64,000 bases of DNA from Ruegeria denitrificans (GTDB lineage: Bacteria; Pseudomonadota; Alphaproteobacteria; Rhodobacterales; Rhodobacteraceae). Shown piece by piece: positions 20,489 to 29,043 of the stretch (the first letter of the stretch is position 1; each line of letters opens with the position of its first letter). A program made the translations under genes and the position numbers. The notes under the pieces were generated by a model. That model saw only the letters and a program-made list of their open reading frames with translations, searched no databases and had not been told where the DNA came from. The stretch spans positions 1-64,000 of the forward strand of contig NZ_CYUD01000013.1 of NCBI RefSeq assembly GCF_001458295.1. Reading direction: 5' to 3'.

Positions 20489-21286
20489 GTGACCTACGAC
20501 GCCCTTATTCCCGTCATTCGGCGGCTGGCTTTGGAAGCCGGTGACAAGATCATGGAAATCTACAATTCCGATGATTTCGACGTAAAGGTCAAATCAGATG
20601 CCAGCCCAGTGACCGAAGCGGATGAAGCAGCCGATGCCCTGATCTCGGCCGGTCTGCGCGCGGCTTTTCCCGACGTTCTGCTGGTGACCGAGGAGCAGGC
20701 TGCCTCGCATTCCGAAAAGGGTGACACTTTCCTGATTGTTGATCCGCTGGATGGCACCAAGGAATTCATCAACCGCCGCGGCGATTTCACCGTGAATATC
20801 GCATTGGTCGAAAACGGCGTTCCAACCCGTGGCGTCGTGTACGCTCCGGCCAAGGGGCGCATGTTCTATACGCAAGCCGACGGTCAATCGGTCGAAGAGA
20901 CCGGCGCGTTGGACAGGACGCAGATCGGGGATGTGGCGCCAATTTCAGTGTCTAAACCGGACAATTCAGCCCTTTTGATCGTAGCTTCTAAATCGCACCG
21001 CGATCAGGCCACTGAGGATTACATCAACAAATATCAAGTGAAGGACAGCAAAAGCGCGGGCTCGTCGCTGAAATTCTGTCTGGTCGCCACTGGTGAAGCG
21101 GATCTGTATCCTCGCGTGGGTCGCACGATGGAATGGGACACCGCCGCGGGTCATGCCGTGCTGGCGGGCGCTGGTGGCAAAGTCGTGCGCTTTGATGACC
21201 ATTCGCCGCTGACCTATGGCAAGGATGGCTATGCAAACCCGTTCTTTATCGCCTACGCTCCGGGTGTTGACCTGAAGGAGGCCTGA
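20489..21286 (+). CDS. cysQ: 3'(2'),5'-bisphosphate nucleotidase CysQ
   Basis: Inositol-monophosphatase-fold enzyme (265 aa) that converts PAP to AMP. The metal-binding motifs are DPLDGTKEFI and WDTAAGHAVLAGAGG. The open frame begins at 20414, but GTG 20489, 8 nt after the AGGAACGGAG ribosome-binding site, gives the expected start (VTYDALIPVIRRLALEAG). It is joined to kdsB by a 1-bp overlap and heads a row of glycan genes that includes a sulfotransferase. PAP is the by-product of PAPS-dependent sulfation, so the linkage is functionally sensible, although CysQ is also needed for general sulfate assimilation. Confidence 0.94.
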   Translation: MTYDALIPVIRRLALEAGDKIMEIYNSDDFDVKVKSDASPVTEADEAADALISAGLRAAFPDVLLVTEEQAASHSEKGDTFLIVDPLDGTKEFINRRGDFTVNIALVENGVPTRGVVYAPAKGRMFYTQADGQSVEETGALDRTQIGDVAPISVSKPDNSALLIVASKSHRDQATEDYINKYQVKDSKSAGSSLKFCLVATGEADLYPRVGRTMEWDTAAGHAVLAGAGGKVVRFDDHSPLTYGKDGYANPFFIAYAPGVDLKEA

Positions 21287-22086
21287 TGTCCGTTCTGATC
21301 GCCATTCCCGCCCGTTATGCCTCGACCCGCTACCCGGGCAAACCGCTGGTGCCGCTGACCGGGGCCAATGGCATCGCGATGACATTAATCGAACGCTCCT
21401 GGCGCGCGGCCTGCTCTGTCTCGGGCGTCGACAAGGTGGTCGTCGCCACCGATGACGACCGCATCCGCGAGGTGTCCGAGGGGTTCGGAGCCGAGGTGGT
21501 GATGACCTCGGAAGATTGCCAGAACGGCACCGAGCGCTGTGCCGAGACCCATGCAAACCTAGCCGCAGACTATGACATTGTGGTGAACCTACAAGGTGAC
21601 GCGCCGCTGACCCCGCATTGGTTTGTCGAAGACCTGATCGCAGGCCTGCGCGCCGCCCCCGAGGCCGGCGTCGCCACGCCGGTGCTGCGCTGCGATGGCG
21701 ATGCACTGAACAGCCTGCTGAACGACCGTAAACACGGGCGCGTTGGTGGCACCACCGCTGTTTTCGCCGCCGATCACAGCGCCATGTATTTCTCAAAAGA
21801 AGTCGTTCCCTTCACTGCACAGACCTATGGCGGCGGCGACGCGACCCCGGTGTTCCATCATGTTGGCGTTTACGCCTATCGCCCCGATGCGCTGGCCGCC
21901 TATCCCACCTGGCCGGCTGGTCCGCTGGAACAACTGGAAGGGCTTGAGCAGCTGCGCTTTATGGAAAATGGTCGCAAGGTTCTGTGCGTCGAAGTTGAGG
22001 CCAAAGGCCGCCAATTCTGGGAGCTGAACAATCCACAAGACGTTCCCAAGCTTGAGGAAATGATGGCTGCGATGGGGTTGGATTGA
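21286..22086 (+). CDS. kdsB: 3-deoxy-manno-octulosonate cytidylyltransferase KdsB
   Basis: CMP-Kdo synthetase (266 aa) that activates Kdo for LPS or capsule. The N-terminal nucleotide-binding signature IPARYASTRYPGKPLVPLTG is followed by VVVATDDDRI, VVNLQGDAPLTP and a C-terminal LRFMENGRKVLCVEVE block. ATG 21286 is preceded by GGAGG and overlaps the cysQ stop by one base. The location inside a polysaccharide cluster hints at a Kdo-linked capsule, but a housekeeping LPS role is equally possible. Confidence 0.93.
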   Translation: MSVLIAIPARYASTRYPGKPLVPLTGANGIAMTLIERSWRAACSVSGVDKVVVATDDDRIREVSEGFGAEVVMTSEDCQNGTERCAETHANLAADYDIVVNLQGDAPLTPHWFVEDLIAGLRAAPEAGVATPVLRCDGDALNSLLNDRKHGRVGGTTAVFAADHSAMYFSKEVVPFTAQTYGGGDATPVFHHVGVYAYRPDALAAYPTWPAGPLEQLEGLEQLRFMENGRKVLCVEVEAKGRQFWELNNPQDVPKLEEMMAAMGLD

Positions 22087-22155
22087 GCTGTTTTTCCCTG
22101 ATCTGCATAAGCCTGACGACGTAAGTATGCACAGCACGCGGTTTCTGGAATATAT

Positions 22156-23139
22156 ATGACCAACATACTTGTAACCGGCGGGGCCGGATATATCGGATCA
22201 CATGCCTGCAAGGCACTGGCACAGGCGGGCTATACACCCGTGACCTATGACAATCTGATCACCGGTTGGCAGGACGCGGTGAAATTCGGGCCGTTTGAAC
22301 AGGGCGATCTGTTGGACCGGGCGCGACTGGATGAGGTTTTCACCAAGTACCGGCCCGCTGCCGTTATGCATTTCGCCGCCCTCAGCCAAGTGGGTGAGGC
22401 GATGTCCCAGCCCGGCAGATACTGGACCAACAACGTCGCCGGATCACTGAATCTGATCGAGGCCGCGGTGGCAGCCAATTGCCTGAATTTCGTGTTCTCA
22501 TCGACCTGCGCTACCTACGGTGAACATGACAATGTCGTGCTGGACGAAGACACGCCGCAACTGCCGCTGAATGCTTACGGGGCCTCGAAACGCGCTATCG
22601 AAGATATCTTGCGCGATTTCGAAGCCGCATATGGTCTGAACCACGTGATTTTCCGCTATTTCAACGTGGCCGGCGCCGACCCCGAGGGCGATGTGGGAGA
22701 ATTCCACCGTCCCGAGACACATCTCGTGCCGCTGATGCTGGACGCAATCGACGGCAAGCGTGACGGGCTGACCGTATTCGGCACCGACTACGACACGCCC
22801 GATGGCACCTGCATCCGCGACTATGTGCATGTCTGCGATCTGGTCGATGCACACGTGCTGGGGCTGAACTGGCTGGAACAGGGCAAGGGCAGTCGGGTTT
22901 TCAACCTTGGCACCGGATCAGGCTTTTCGGTGATGGAGGTGATCGGCCATTCCAAAGCCGTAACTAACCGCGAGGTGCCCTATTCCATCGGCCCCCGCCG
23001 CGCTGGCGATTGCACCAAGCTGGTTTCGGGCTCGACCCGCGCCGAGTTAGAATTGGGCTGGGAACCAAAAAGATCAACGTTAGAGACCATGATCGGCGAT
23101 GCCTGGCGCTGGCATCAGAACGGCAACTACGAAAAGTGA
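22156..23139 (+). CDS. galE: UDP-glucose 4-epimerase GalE
   Basis: SDR-family epimerase (327 aa) that interconverts UDP-Glc and UDP-Gal. The NAD-binding motif GGAGYIGSHACKAL lies at the N-terminus; the catalytic Ser/Thr and YxxxK are in SSTCATYGE and YGASK, and VAGADPEGDVGE and GTCIRDYVHVCDL are classical GalE blocks. It lies 69 bp after kdsB and directly before the first glycosyltransferase. It may supply UDP-galactose (or UDP-GalNAc) for the polymer. Confidence 0.95.
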   Translation: MTNILVTGGAGYIGSHACKALAQAGYTPVTYDNLITGWQDAVKFGPFEQGDLLDRARLDEVFTKYRPAAVMHFAALSQVGEAMSQPGRYWTNNVAGSLNLIEAAVAANCLNFVFSSTCATYGEHDNVVLDEDTPQLPLNAYGASKRAIEDILRDFEAAYGLNHVIFRYFNVAGADPEGDVGEFHRPETHLVPLMLDAIDGKRDGLTVFGTDYDTPDGTCIRDYVHVCDLVDAHVLGLNWLEQGKGSRVFNLGTGSGFSVMEVIGHSKAVTNREVPYSIGPRRAGDCTKLVSGSTRAELELGWEPKRSTLETMIGDAWRWHQNGNYEK

Positions 23140-23146
23140 GCCGGAG

Positions 23147-24184
23147 GTGACAAATCACGCAACCGATACTCTTCCGTCGATTGGCTGGGTGCAAAAATAC
23201 CGGTTGCGTCTGAAACGACGGCGGTTGCTGTGGCGGTCTTTTCGCAGTCGCCATCAGTTGAAATGCCTCGGCGATCAAACTGCGCAGATCAGGCCCAACG
23301 CTGTTCTCGCCTTCACCACGCTACGCGACGAAATCACCCGGCTACCTTGGTTCTTCCACCATTACCGCGCGCTGGGTGTCGACCATTTCCTGATCGTGGA
23401 TAACGGCAGCGATGACGGCTCGGTCGAATTCCTACTCGATCAACCCGATGTTTCGCTATGGAAAACCGGTGCCAGCTATCGCGACGCGCGCTTTGGTCTG
23501 GACTGGCTGACATGGCTTCAGATGCGCTATGGGCATGGCCATTGGACCCTGATGGTGGATGCGGATGAGTTGCTGATCTACTCCGACCATGATACCAAGC
23601 CCCTGCACGATCTGACTGAAGCATTGGACCAACAAGGCCATGCCGCCTTTGGTGCCTTGATGCTGGACCTCTACCCCAAGGGTCCGCTGGGCACGCAGGT
23701 CTATGACCCTCAGGCGGACCCCACCAAAATTCTGAATTGGTTCGATCCCAGTCCATACTGGGCGCAGAGGCAAAGCCCGATGGGCAATCTTTGGGTGCAG
23801 GGTGGTGCACGTGAAAGAATGTTCTTTGCCGACCGGCCTCGGCATTCGCCAACGCTGAACAAAATCCCCTTGGTGCGCTGGTCACGACGCTTTACCTACG
23901 TGAATTCGAGCCATTCAGCCCTGCCCCGGCACCTGAACGCAGCCTATGACGGACCAAGTGGTAATACGCCGTCAGGCGTGTTGCTGCACACCAAATTCCT
24001 ACCCGAAGTGGTGGGTAAGTCAAAAACAGAGAAAGCCCGACGTCAGCATTTTCATGATCCCGACCAATTTGGGTCATACTATGATGCAATCGGAGGCTGC
24101 CCTGACCTGTGGACGCCAAAGTCGGTACGGTTTGAGGGTTGGGCTCAGTTACAGGAACTGGGTCTGATGGGGAAAGTTTGCTGA
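23147..24184 (+). CDS. Glycosyltransferase family 2-like protein (paralogue 1)
   Basis: About 345 residues. A basic N-terminus (LRLKRRRLLWRSFRSRHQ) precedes a GT-A-type domain with AFTTLRDEITRLPWFFHHYR, HFLIVDNGSDDGSVEFL and the metal-binding-like MVDADELLIY, a pattern seen in the Glyco_tranf_2_4/GT92-like group. It is clearly paralogous to the next gene along its whole length, including the NKIPLVRW and GVLLHTKFL blocks. The start is uncertain: the frame is open from ATG 23099 inside galE, and GTG 23147 overlaps a perfect GGAGGTGA that has no other canonical start just downstream. The sugar and acceptor are unknown. Confidence 0.82.
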   Translation: MTNHATDTLPSIGWVQKYRLRLKRRRLLWRSFRSRHQLKCLGDQTAQIRPNAVLAFTTLRDEITRLPWFFHHYRALGVDHFLIVDNGSDDGSVEFLLDQPDVSLWKTGASYRDARFGLDWLTWLQMRYGHGHWTLMVDADELLIYSDHDTKPLHDLTEALDQQGHAAFGALMLDLYPKGPLGTQVYDPQADPTKILNWFDPSPYWAQRQSPMGNLWVQGGARERMFFADRPRHSPTLNKIPLVRWSRRFTYVNSSHSALPRHLNAAYDGPSGNTPSGVLLHTKFLPEVVGKSKTEKARRQHFHDPDQFGSYYDAIGGCPDLWTPKSVRFEGWAQLQELGLMGKVC

Positions 24185-24257
24185 AACGCAGCATATGTGA
24201 CTAACGATTTTTAAAGTCGTTGCCTTGAAAGATGCAACAATGGCATAAAACGGCACT

Positions 24258-24293
24258 TGCCCGGCACCACTCTGGATCATCCAGCCCCGGGCA
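24258..24293 (+). other. Two-part hairpin in the leader of the second glycosyltransferase
   Basis: An outer stem TGCCCGG/CCGGGCA encloses an inner stem CTGGAT/ATCCAG with a one-base apex (C). The hairpin lies in the 141-bp gap between the two glycosyltransferase genes, 33 nt before the GTG at 24326. There is no T-run, so I cannot say whether it terminates transcription or shapes the leader. Confidence 0.5.
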
Positions 24294-24325
24294 TGCTCGC
24301 GTAAACAAGAAGGTTGAGCAGACGC

Positions 24326-25336
24326 GTGAGCCTGTTGGATTCATACCGGATGAGATTGCGGCGCAAGCGTCGTCTTGCGCGTTGCCTACGCAAACGCCGG
24401 CAATTAAAACCAGTTTCTGACAAGAGCGCCAATATCCGGCGCGATGATGTCCTGTTGATGAGCGTTCTGCGGAACGAGAAAATCCGCTTGCCCTATTTTC
24501 TGGAATACTACCGTAAGCTGGGCATCGACCATTTTCTGTTCGTCGACAACAACAGCGATGATGGCTCGAGCGAATATCTGGCCAGCCAACCGGATGTATC
24601 CGTCTGGCAGGCAAATGCTAGCTATAAACGGGCCTCGTTTGGATTGGACTGGTCGAACTACCTGCTGCGCAGATACGCGCACGGGCATTGGGTGCTGACG
24701 GTCGACCCGGATGAGTTCTTTATCTACCCGTTTTGCGACACCCGCCCGATCCGCGCCCTGACCGATTGGCTGGATGGTTGCGCGGTGCGCAGTTTCGGCA
24801 CCATGCTGATCGACATGTATCCGCAGGGGCCAGTGGATGCGGAACCCTATCACGAAGGACAGGACCCGTTTCAGATCGCCCGTTGGTTTGATGCTGGCAA
24901 TTACATGATCACCATGAATCCAGACTACAAGAACCTGTGGATTCAGGGCGGACCGCGGGCCCGTGTGTTCTTCCGGGACGCCCCCTTGCAGGCACCGGCG
25001 TTAAATAAAATCCCTCTGGTCAAATGGGACCGGCGGTATGTCTATGTCAGTTCGACCCATTCTCTGCTGCCGCGCGGGCTGAACCAGGTCTATGATGAAT
25101 GGGGCGGCGAAAAGACTAGCGGTGCCTTGTTGCACGCCAAGCTGATCAGTACGCTGGGCGAGAAGGCCCGCGAAGAGATGCTGCGCGGTCAGCACTACCG
25201 CCGCTCGGGCGAGTATCGCGCTTACGCCGAAGGATTGGACGAGCAGCCGGTATTCTGGTGCGACCGATCCGAGAAATACATCAACTGGCGTCAGCTTGAG
25301 ATTCTTGGCCTCATGTCGAAAGGAAACTGGGCATGA
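24326..25336 (+). CDS. Glycosyltransferase family 2-like protein (paralogue 2)
   Basis: About 336 residues, paralogous to the preceding gene: a basic start (YRMRLRRKRRLARCLRKRR), LLMSVLRNEKIRLPYFLEYY, HFLFVDNNSDDGSSEYL, TVDPDEFFIYPF as the DxD-like site, and NKIPLVKWDRRYVYVSS. The start is one of TTG 24314, GTG 24326 or ATG 24350; GTG 24326 lies 12 nt from AAGAAGG and is my choice, with low certainty. Its stop overlaps the next gene's ATG by 4 bp. The two copies probably add different residues to one repeat unit. Donor specificity cannot be read. Confidence 0.83.
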   Translation: MSLLDSYRMRLRRKRRLARCLRKRRQLKPVSDKSANIRRDDVLLMSVLRNEKIRLPYFLEYYRKLGIDHFLFVDNNSDDGSSEYLASQPDVSVWQANASYKRASFGLDWSNYLLRRYAHGHWVLTVDPDEFFIYPFCDTRPIRALTDWLDGCAVRSFGTMLIDMYPQGPVDAEPYHEGQDPFQIARWFDAGNYMITMNPDYKNLWIQGGPRARVFFRDAPLQAPALNKIPLVKWDRRYVYVSSTHSLLPRGLNQVYDEWGGEKTSGALLHAKLISTLGEKAREEMLRGQHYRRSGEYRAYAEGLDEQPVFWCDRSEKYINWRQLEILGLMSKGNWA

Positions 25337-27033
25337 GCCGTCTGGGCGTCGTCATGCTGGTGCACACAGCACTGCACCGGGCCGAGCAGGTGGCGCGTCA
25401 CTGGACGGCATCGGGCTGCCCGGTGGTGATTCATGTGGACGGCAAAGTTTCCGATCGCATTTTCTCCGCATTCGTTTCCTCATGCGCCGATGAGCCGCTG
25501 ATTCGGTTCTCGGATCGTCATATCTGCGAATGGGGTGGCTGGGGTATTGTCGCGGCCTCGCAATCGGCGGCAGAACTGATGCTTGCGGCCTTTCCGGACG
25601 TCCATCACGTCTATCTGTCATCGGGTGCCTGCCTGCCTCTGCGGCCGATGGACGAACTAATTGACTATCTTTCAGACCGGCCGCGTGTAGATTTCATTGA
25701 AAGCGCCACCACCGCAGATGTCAGCTGGACCATCGGTGGGCTGGATCAGGAACGTTTTACCCTGCGCTTTCCGTTTTCCTGGCGGCGAAGCCGTAAGCTG
25801 TTCGATGCCTATGTAAAACTGCAACGCGCCATCGGAATGCGTCGCAAGATCCCGGAAGGGTTGGTGCCGCATATGGGCAGTCAATGGTGGTGCCTGACCC
25901 GCCAGACCTTGTCTGCCATTCTGCAAGACCCCAAGCGACAGACCTATGATCGTTACTTCCGGCGTGTTTGGATACCGGATGAAAGCTATTTTCAGACGCT
26001 GGCGCGGCTCTATTCAACCCATATCGAAAGCCGGTCGCTGACCTTGTCGAAATTCGACTATCAGGGACGGCCGCATATTTTCTACGACGACCATCTGCAA
26101 CTGTTGCGCCGGTCGGACTGTTTTGTGGCCCGGAAAATCTGGCCACGCGCGGATCGCTTGTATCAGGCGTTTCTGACCGATCAAAGCAGCGCCATGCGCC
26201 CGGCCGAACCCAATCCGGGCAAGATCGACCGGGTATTTTCCAAAGCGGTCGAGCGTCGGACCCGCGGACGCGACGGGCTGTACATGCAAAGCCGTTTTCC
26301 CCGTCATGGCAGTGAAAACGGTTTGACCTCTTTCCCCTATTCGGTGTTTCAGGGTTTCACCGAACTGTTCGAGGATTTCGAGCCCTGGCTGGCTGAGGCC
26401 ACGGGCGCACGGGTCCATGGGCACCTGTTTGGCCCCGAACGGGCTGAATTCGCCAATGGGGACTCGATCGCCAACGGCGCGCTCAGTGATTGTGCGGTTC
26501 TGCGCGATTATAACCCAACGGCCTTTGTATCGAATCTGATCTGGAACACGCGCGGTGAAAGACAGTGCTTTCAATTCGGCCCCGGCGATACGCAAAAGAT
26601 CAACTGGTTTCTGGCGCGGGACAAGAACGCACAAATCTCGGTCATCACCGGGGCCTGGGCAATACCACTGTTCCGGTCAAATTTGAACTTTGCTGACATC
26701 CGTTGTGAGGCCGCGCGCCTGCAACGGATTGAGACCAAACAGCTGGAAGTTCTGGGATCGGTCTGGACCAAAGCGCGGGTGCGCACCTGGTCCTTGGCGG
26801 AATTTGTGGAATCACCGATGGAGCCCATACAGACCGTCATCGAAGAAATCGGCACCCAACGCGCCGGCCATCTGGTCGAAGCGCCAAAAATGGTGGATCT
26901 GTCCGGCTTTGGGCAATTCCTGCAGAACCTCAAGAACCAGGGGATGCATCCCTATATGATGGGAGATTTTCCAACAGATGATGTCTTCGGTGCGCAGGTT
27001 CGGCCGTTCAAGAAACCCTATCTGGTGCAATAG
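25333..27033 (+). CDS. Beta-1,6-N-acetylglucosaminyltransferase-like (core-2/I-branching, GT14) protein
   Basis: Protein of 566 residues. The N-terminal half (about 1-290) resembles the core-2/I-branching family: VVMLVHTALHRAEQVARHW, CEWGGWGIVAASQSAAELML, VYLSSGACLPLRPMDELIDY, GSQWWCLTRQTLSAIL and RVWIPDESYFQTLARLYSTH. The C-terminal half (about 290-566) is a separate domain that I do not recognise with confidence; it may match the DUF5927/5928-type extensions seen in Rhodobacterales. It overlaps the previous gene by 4 bp (ATGA) and precedes the sulfotransferase by 6 bp, indicating a single operon for glycan assembly and modification. Confidence 0.8.
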   Translation: MSRLGVVMLVHTALHRAEQVARHWTASGCPVVIHVDGKVSDRIFSAFVSSCADEPLIRFSDRHICEWGGWGIVAASQSAAELMLAAFPDVHHVYLSSGACLPLRPMDELIDYLSDRPRVDFIESATTADVSWTIGGLDQERFTLRFPFSWRRSRKLFDAYVKLQRAIGMRRKIPEGLVPHMGSQWWCLTRQTLSAILQDPKRQTYDRYFRRVWIPDESYFQTLARLYSTHIESRSLTLSKFDYQGRPHIFYDDHLQLLRRSDCFVARKIWPRADRLYQAFLTDQSSAMRPAEPNPGKIDRVFSKAVERRTRGRDGLYMQSRFPRHGSENGLTSFPYSVFQGFTELFEDFEPWLAEATGARVHGHLFGPERAEFANGDSIANGALSDCAVLRDYNPTAFVSNLIWNTRGERQCFQFGPGDTQKINWFLARDKNAQISVITGAWAIPLFRSNLNFADIRCEAARLQRIETKQLEVLGSVWTKARVRTWSLAEFVESPMEPIQTVIEEIGTQRAGHLVEAPKMVDLSGFGQFLQNLKNQGMHPYMMGDFPTDDVFGAQVRPFKKPYLVQ

Positions 27034-27039
27034 CTCGTC

Positions 27040-28485
27040 ATGACATCCAGGTTTGATTGCTTTGTCGTTCTCGCCGCCATGCGCACCGGGTCCAACCTGC
27101 TTGAGTTCAATTTGAACGCGCTAGACGGCGTCACCAGCTTTGGTGAAGCATTTAACCCACATTTCATCGGACGTCTCCAATCCGAAAGCCTGCTGGGTGT
27201 GACCTTGGAAGACCGTGACGGTGATCCGATGAAACTGGTGCAGGCGATCAAGTCTGCACCCGGAGAATTAAATGGATTCCGTTTCTTTCAAGGCCATGAT
27301 TTCCGTGTATTAGAGAAAGTATTAGGCGATCCACGTTGCGCCAAAATCATTTTGACGCGCAATCCCCTGGACAGTTACGTCTCATTGAAAATCGCACGGG
27401 AAACCAAGCAATGGCAACTGAAAAACATCAAGCGTCGCCGCGAGGCGCAGGTAGAATTCAATGCCGAAGAGTTTGAATCGTACCTGGAAAAACAGCAGGA
27501 TTTTCAACTCCTGCTGCTCAATACTCTTCAAAGAACAGGTCAGACCGGGTTTTACATTGCTTATGACGACCTGACCAATCTGGACGTGTTGAACGGTCTG
27601 GCCGCCTGGTTGGGTGTTTCAGCGCGGTTGGCTTCGATTGATGACACGATCAAGCCGCAGAACCCCGATCCAACTCTGTCCAAGATGACAAATCCCGGCG
27701 AGGCTGAACATGCGTTGGCCCGCATTGACGGTTTCAATCTGCATCGCACCCCAAATTTCGAACCCCGTCGCGGACCAATCGTCGGAAGCTACATTACCAC
27801 ACCACAGACGCCTCTGATGTATATGCCAATACGAGGTGGGCTTGAGGCACCTGTGACTCAATGGATGGCTGAACTGGATTCAACCAGCACCGAAAAGCTG
27901 ATCACCGATCTGACCCGCAAACAAATGCGCCAATGGTTGCAAACCCATCCCGGACAACGGAAATTCACAGTTCTGCAACATCCTCTGGCGCGGGCGCATT
28001 CAGCCTTTTGTTCTCATATTCTCAGCACCGGACCCGGCGCATATCTGAAAATCCGCAACATCCTGCGCAACAGGTTCAAAATTCCGATCCCCGGTCAGCT
28101 GCGCAAGGACAATTACCCGGTTGATCAGCATTATGAAGCGTTTTCGGCCTTTCTCACCTTCTTGCGTCAGAACCTGGCGGGACAGACACCAGTTCGTGTG
28201 GATGGGACGTGGTGCAGCCAATCTCAGGCATTGGACGGGATGGCGTCATTCGCCTTGCCTGACCTGATCCTACGCGAGGGCGAAATTGCCGCGACACTGC
28301 CCGCACTTGCCCGGCAGATGGGACATGACAGGCCGCCAATACCCGGGCGTTGCGCACCAGATATCCCTTTCACGTTGGCAGAGATATATGACGACAAACT
28401 GGAAACGCTGGCGGCCGAGGCCTACCAGCGCGACTATATGCAATTCGGGTTTGGGGCGTGGAAACCGTCTATGGGCGCAGCGTGA
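27040..28485 (+). CDS. Sulfotransferase with two apparent modules
   Basis: Protein of 481 residues, nearly twice the usual 240-300. The N-terminal module has a PAPS 5'-phosphosulfate loop (VVLAAMRTGSNLLEF, residues 9-23) and a 3'-phosphate motif (TRNPLDSYVSLKIA, with R107 and S112), typical of Stf0/NodH-type sulfotransferases. The second half repeats sulfotransferase-like features: HPLARAHSAFCSHI at 314-327 as a 3'-phosphate-like motif and IYDDKLETLAAEAYQRDYMQ near the end, the usual C-terminal helix of the Sulfotransfer_2 type. Its own 5' loop (MPIRGGLEAPVTQW) is degenerate. It is the last gene of the glycan operon and its end overlaps the convergent transpeptidase gene by 17 bp. Confidence 0.8.
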   Translation: MTSRFDCFVVLAAMRTGSNLLEFNLNALDGVTSFGEAFNPHFIGRLQSESLLGVTLEDRDGDPMKLVQAIKSAPGELNGFRFFQGHDFRVLEKVLGDPRCAKIILTRNPLDSYVSLKIARETKQWQLKNIKRRREAQVEFNAEEFESYLEKQQDFQLLLLNTLQRTGQTGFYIAYDDLTNLDVLNGLAAWLGVSARLASIDDTIKPQNPDPTLSKMTNPGEAEHALARIDGFNLHRTPNFEPRRGPIVGSYITTPQTPLMYMPIRGGLEAPVTQWMAELDSTSTEKLITDLTRKQMRQWLQTHPGQRKFTVLQHPLARAHSAFCSHILSTGPGAYLKIRNILRNRFKIPIPGQLRKDNYPVDQHYEAFSAFLTFLRQNLAGQTPVRVDGTWCSQSQALDGMASFALPDLILREGEIAATLPALARQMGHDRPPIPGRCAPDIPFTLAEIYDDKLETLAAEAYQRDYMQFGFGAWKPSMGAA

Positions 28486-28987
28486 TCAGCGTGCCCTGGT
28501 TTACCATCGCATAGATCTCTTCGATCTCTTCATTTTTCACGGCGATGCAGCCAGCGGTCCAATCCGCTGTCTTCTTGGCGCGTTTCAGTTCCGACCGCTT
28601 TTTCGGCTGACCGTGAATGAAAATATCGCCACCCGGATCGACACCGGCCGCCTTGGCCTGCGCGATATCACTGGAATTCGGGTAGGAAATCCCCAGCGAC
28701 AGGTGATAACGGCTGTTGGGGTTGCGGCGGTCAATCAGATAGCTGCCTTCGGGCGTGCGACCATCGCCGCGCTTGGTCTTTGTGCCATCTGGCGCAAAGC
28801 CCAGATCGACCTTGTATTCGTTAAGAATGGTGTCGTTGTGCAGAAGATACAGCTTCCGCGAACCCTTGTTGATGACCAATGAGGTCACCTCGGGGCCATC
28901 GTATGTTAGAAATCGTGGGTTGGCTGAGGCACAGGCCGAAAGGCCCAGCGTTGCCATAGCGCCCAATCCAAATGCTCGACGATCCAT
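28469..28987 (-). CDS. L,D-transpeptidase (YkuD domain)
   Basis: Protein of 172 residues. The N-terminus (MDRRAFGLGAMATLGLSACA) combines a twin-arginine-like start with a lipobox (LSAC), so it is probably a lipoprotein or exported. The YkuD domain spans about residues 35-170 with SRKLYLLHNDTILNEY, IFIHGQP and the catalytic-cysteine loop TAGCIAVKNEE. Such enzymes crosslink peptidoglycan at DAP-DAP bridges or attach proteins to it. The usual arginine after GC(I/V) is replaced by Ala-Val, so catalytic detail may differ. It stands alone, convergent with the sulfotransferase. Confidence 0.88.
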   Translation of the reverse strand: MDRRAFGLGAMATLGLSACASANPRFLTYDGPEVTSLVINKGSRKLYLLHNDTILNEYKVDLGFAPDGTKTKRGDGRTPEGSYLIDRRNPNSRYHLSLGISYPNSSDIAQAKAAGVDPGGDIFIHGQPKKRSELKRAKKTADWTAGCIAVKNEEIEEIYAMVNQGTLITLRP

Positions 28988-29043
28988 GTTTCACTGCCTG
29001 CTCTTTTTTTTCAGCATTATGCCAGAAATCCAAAAAACTGAAA

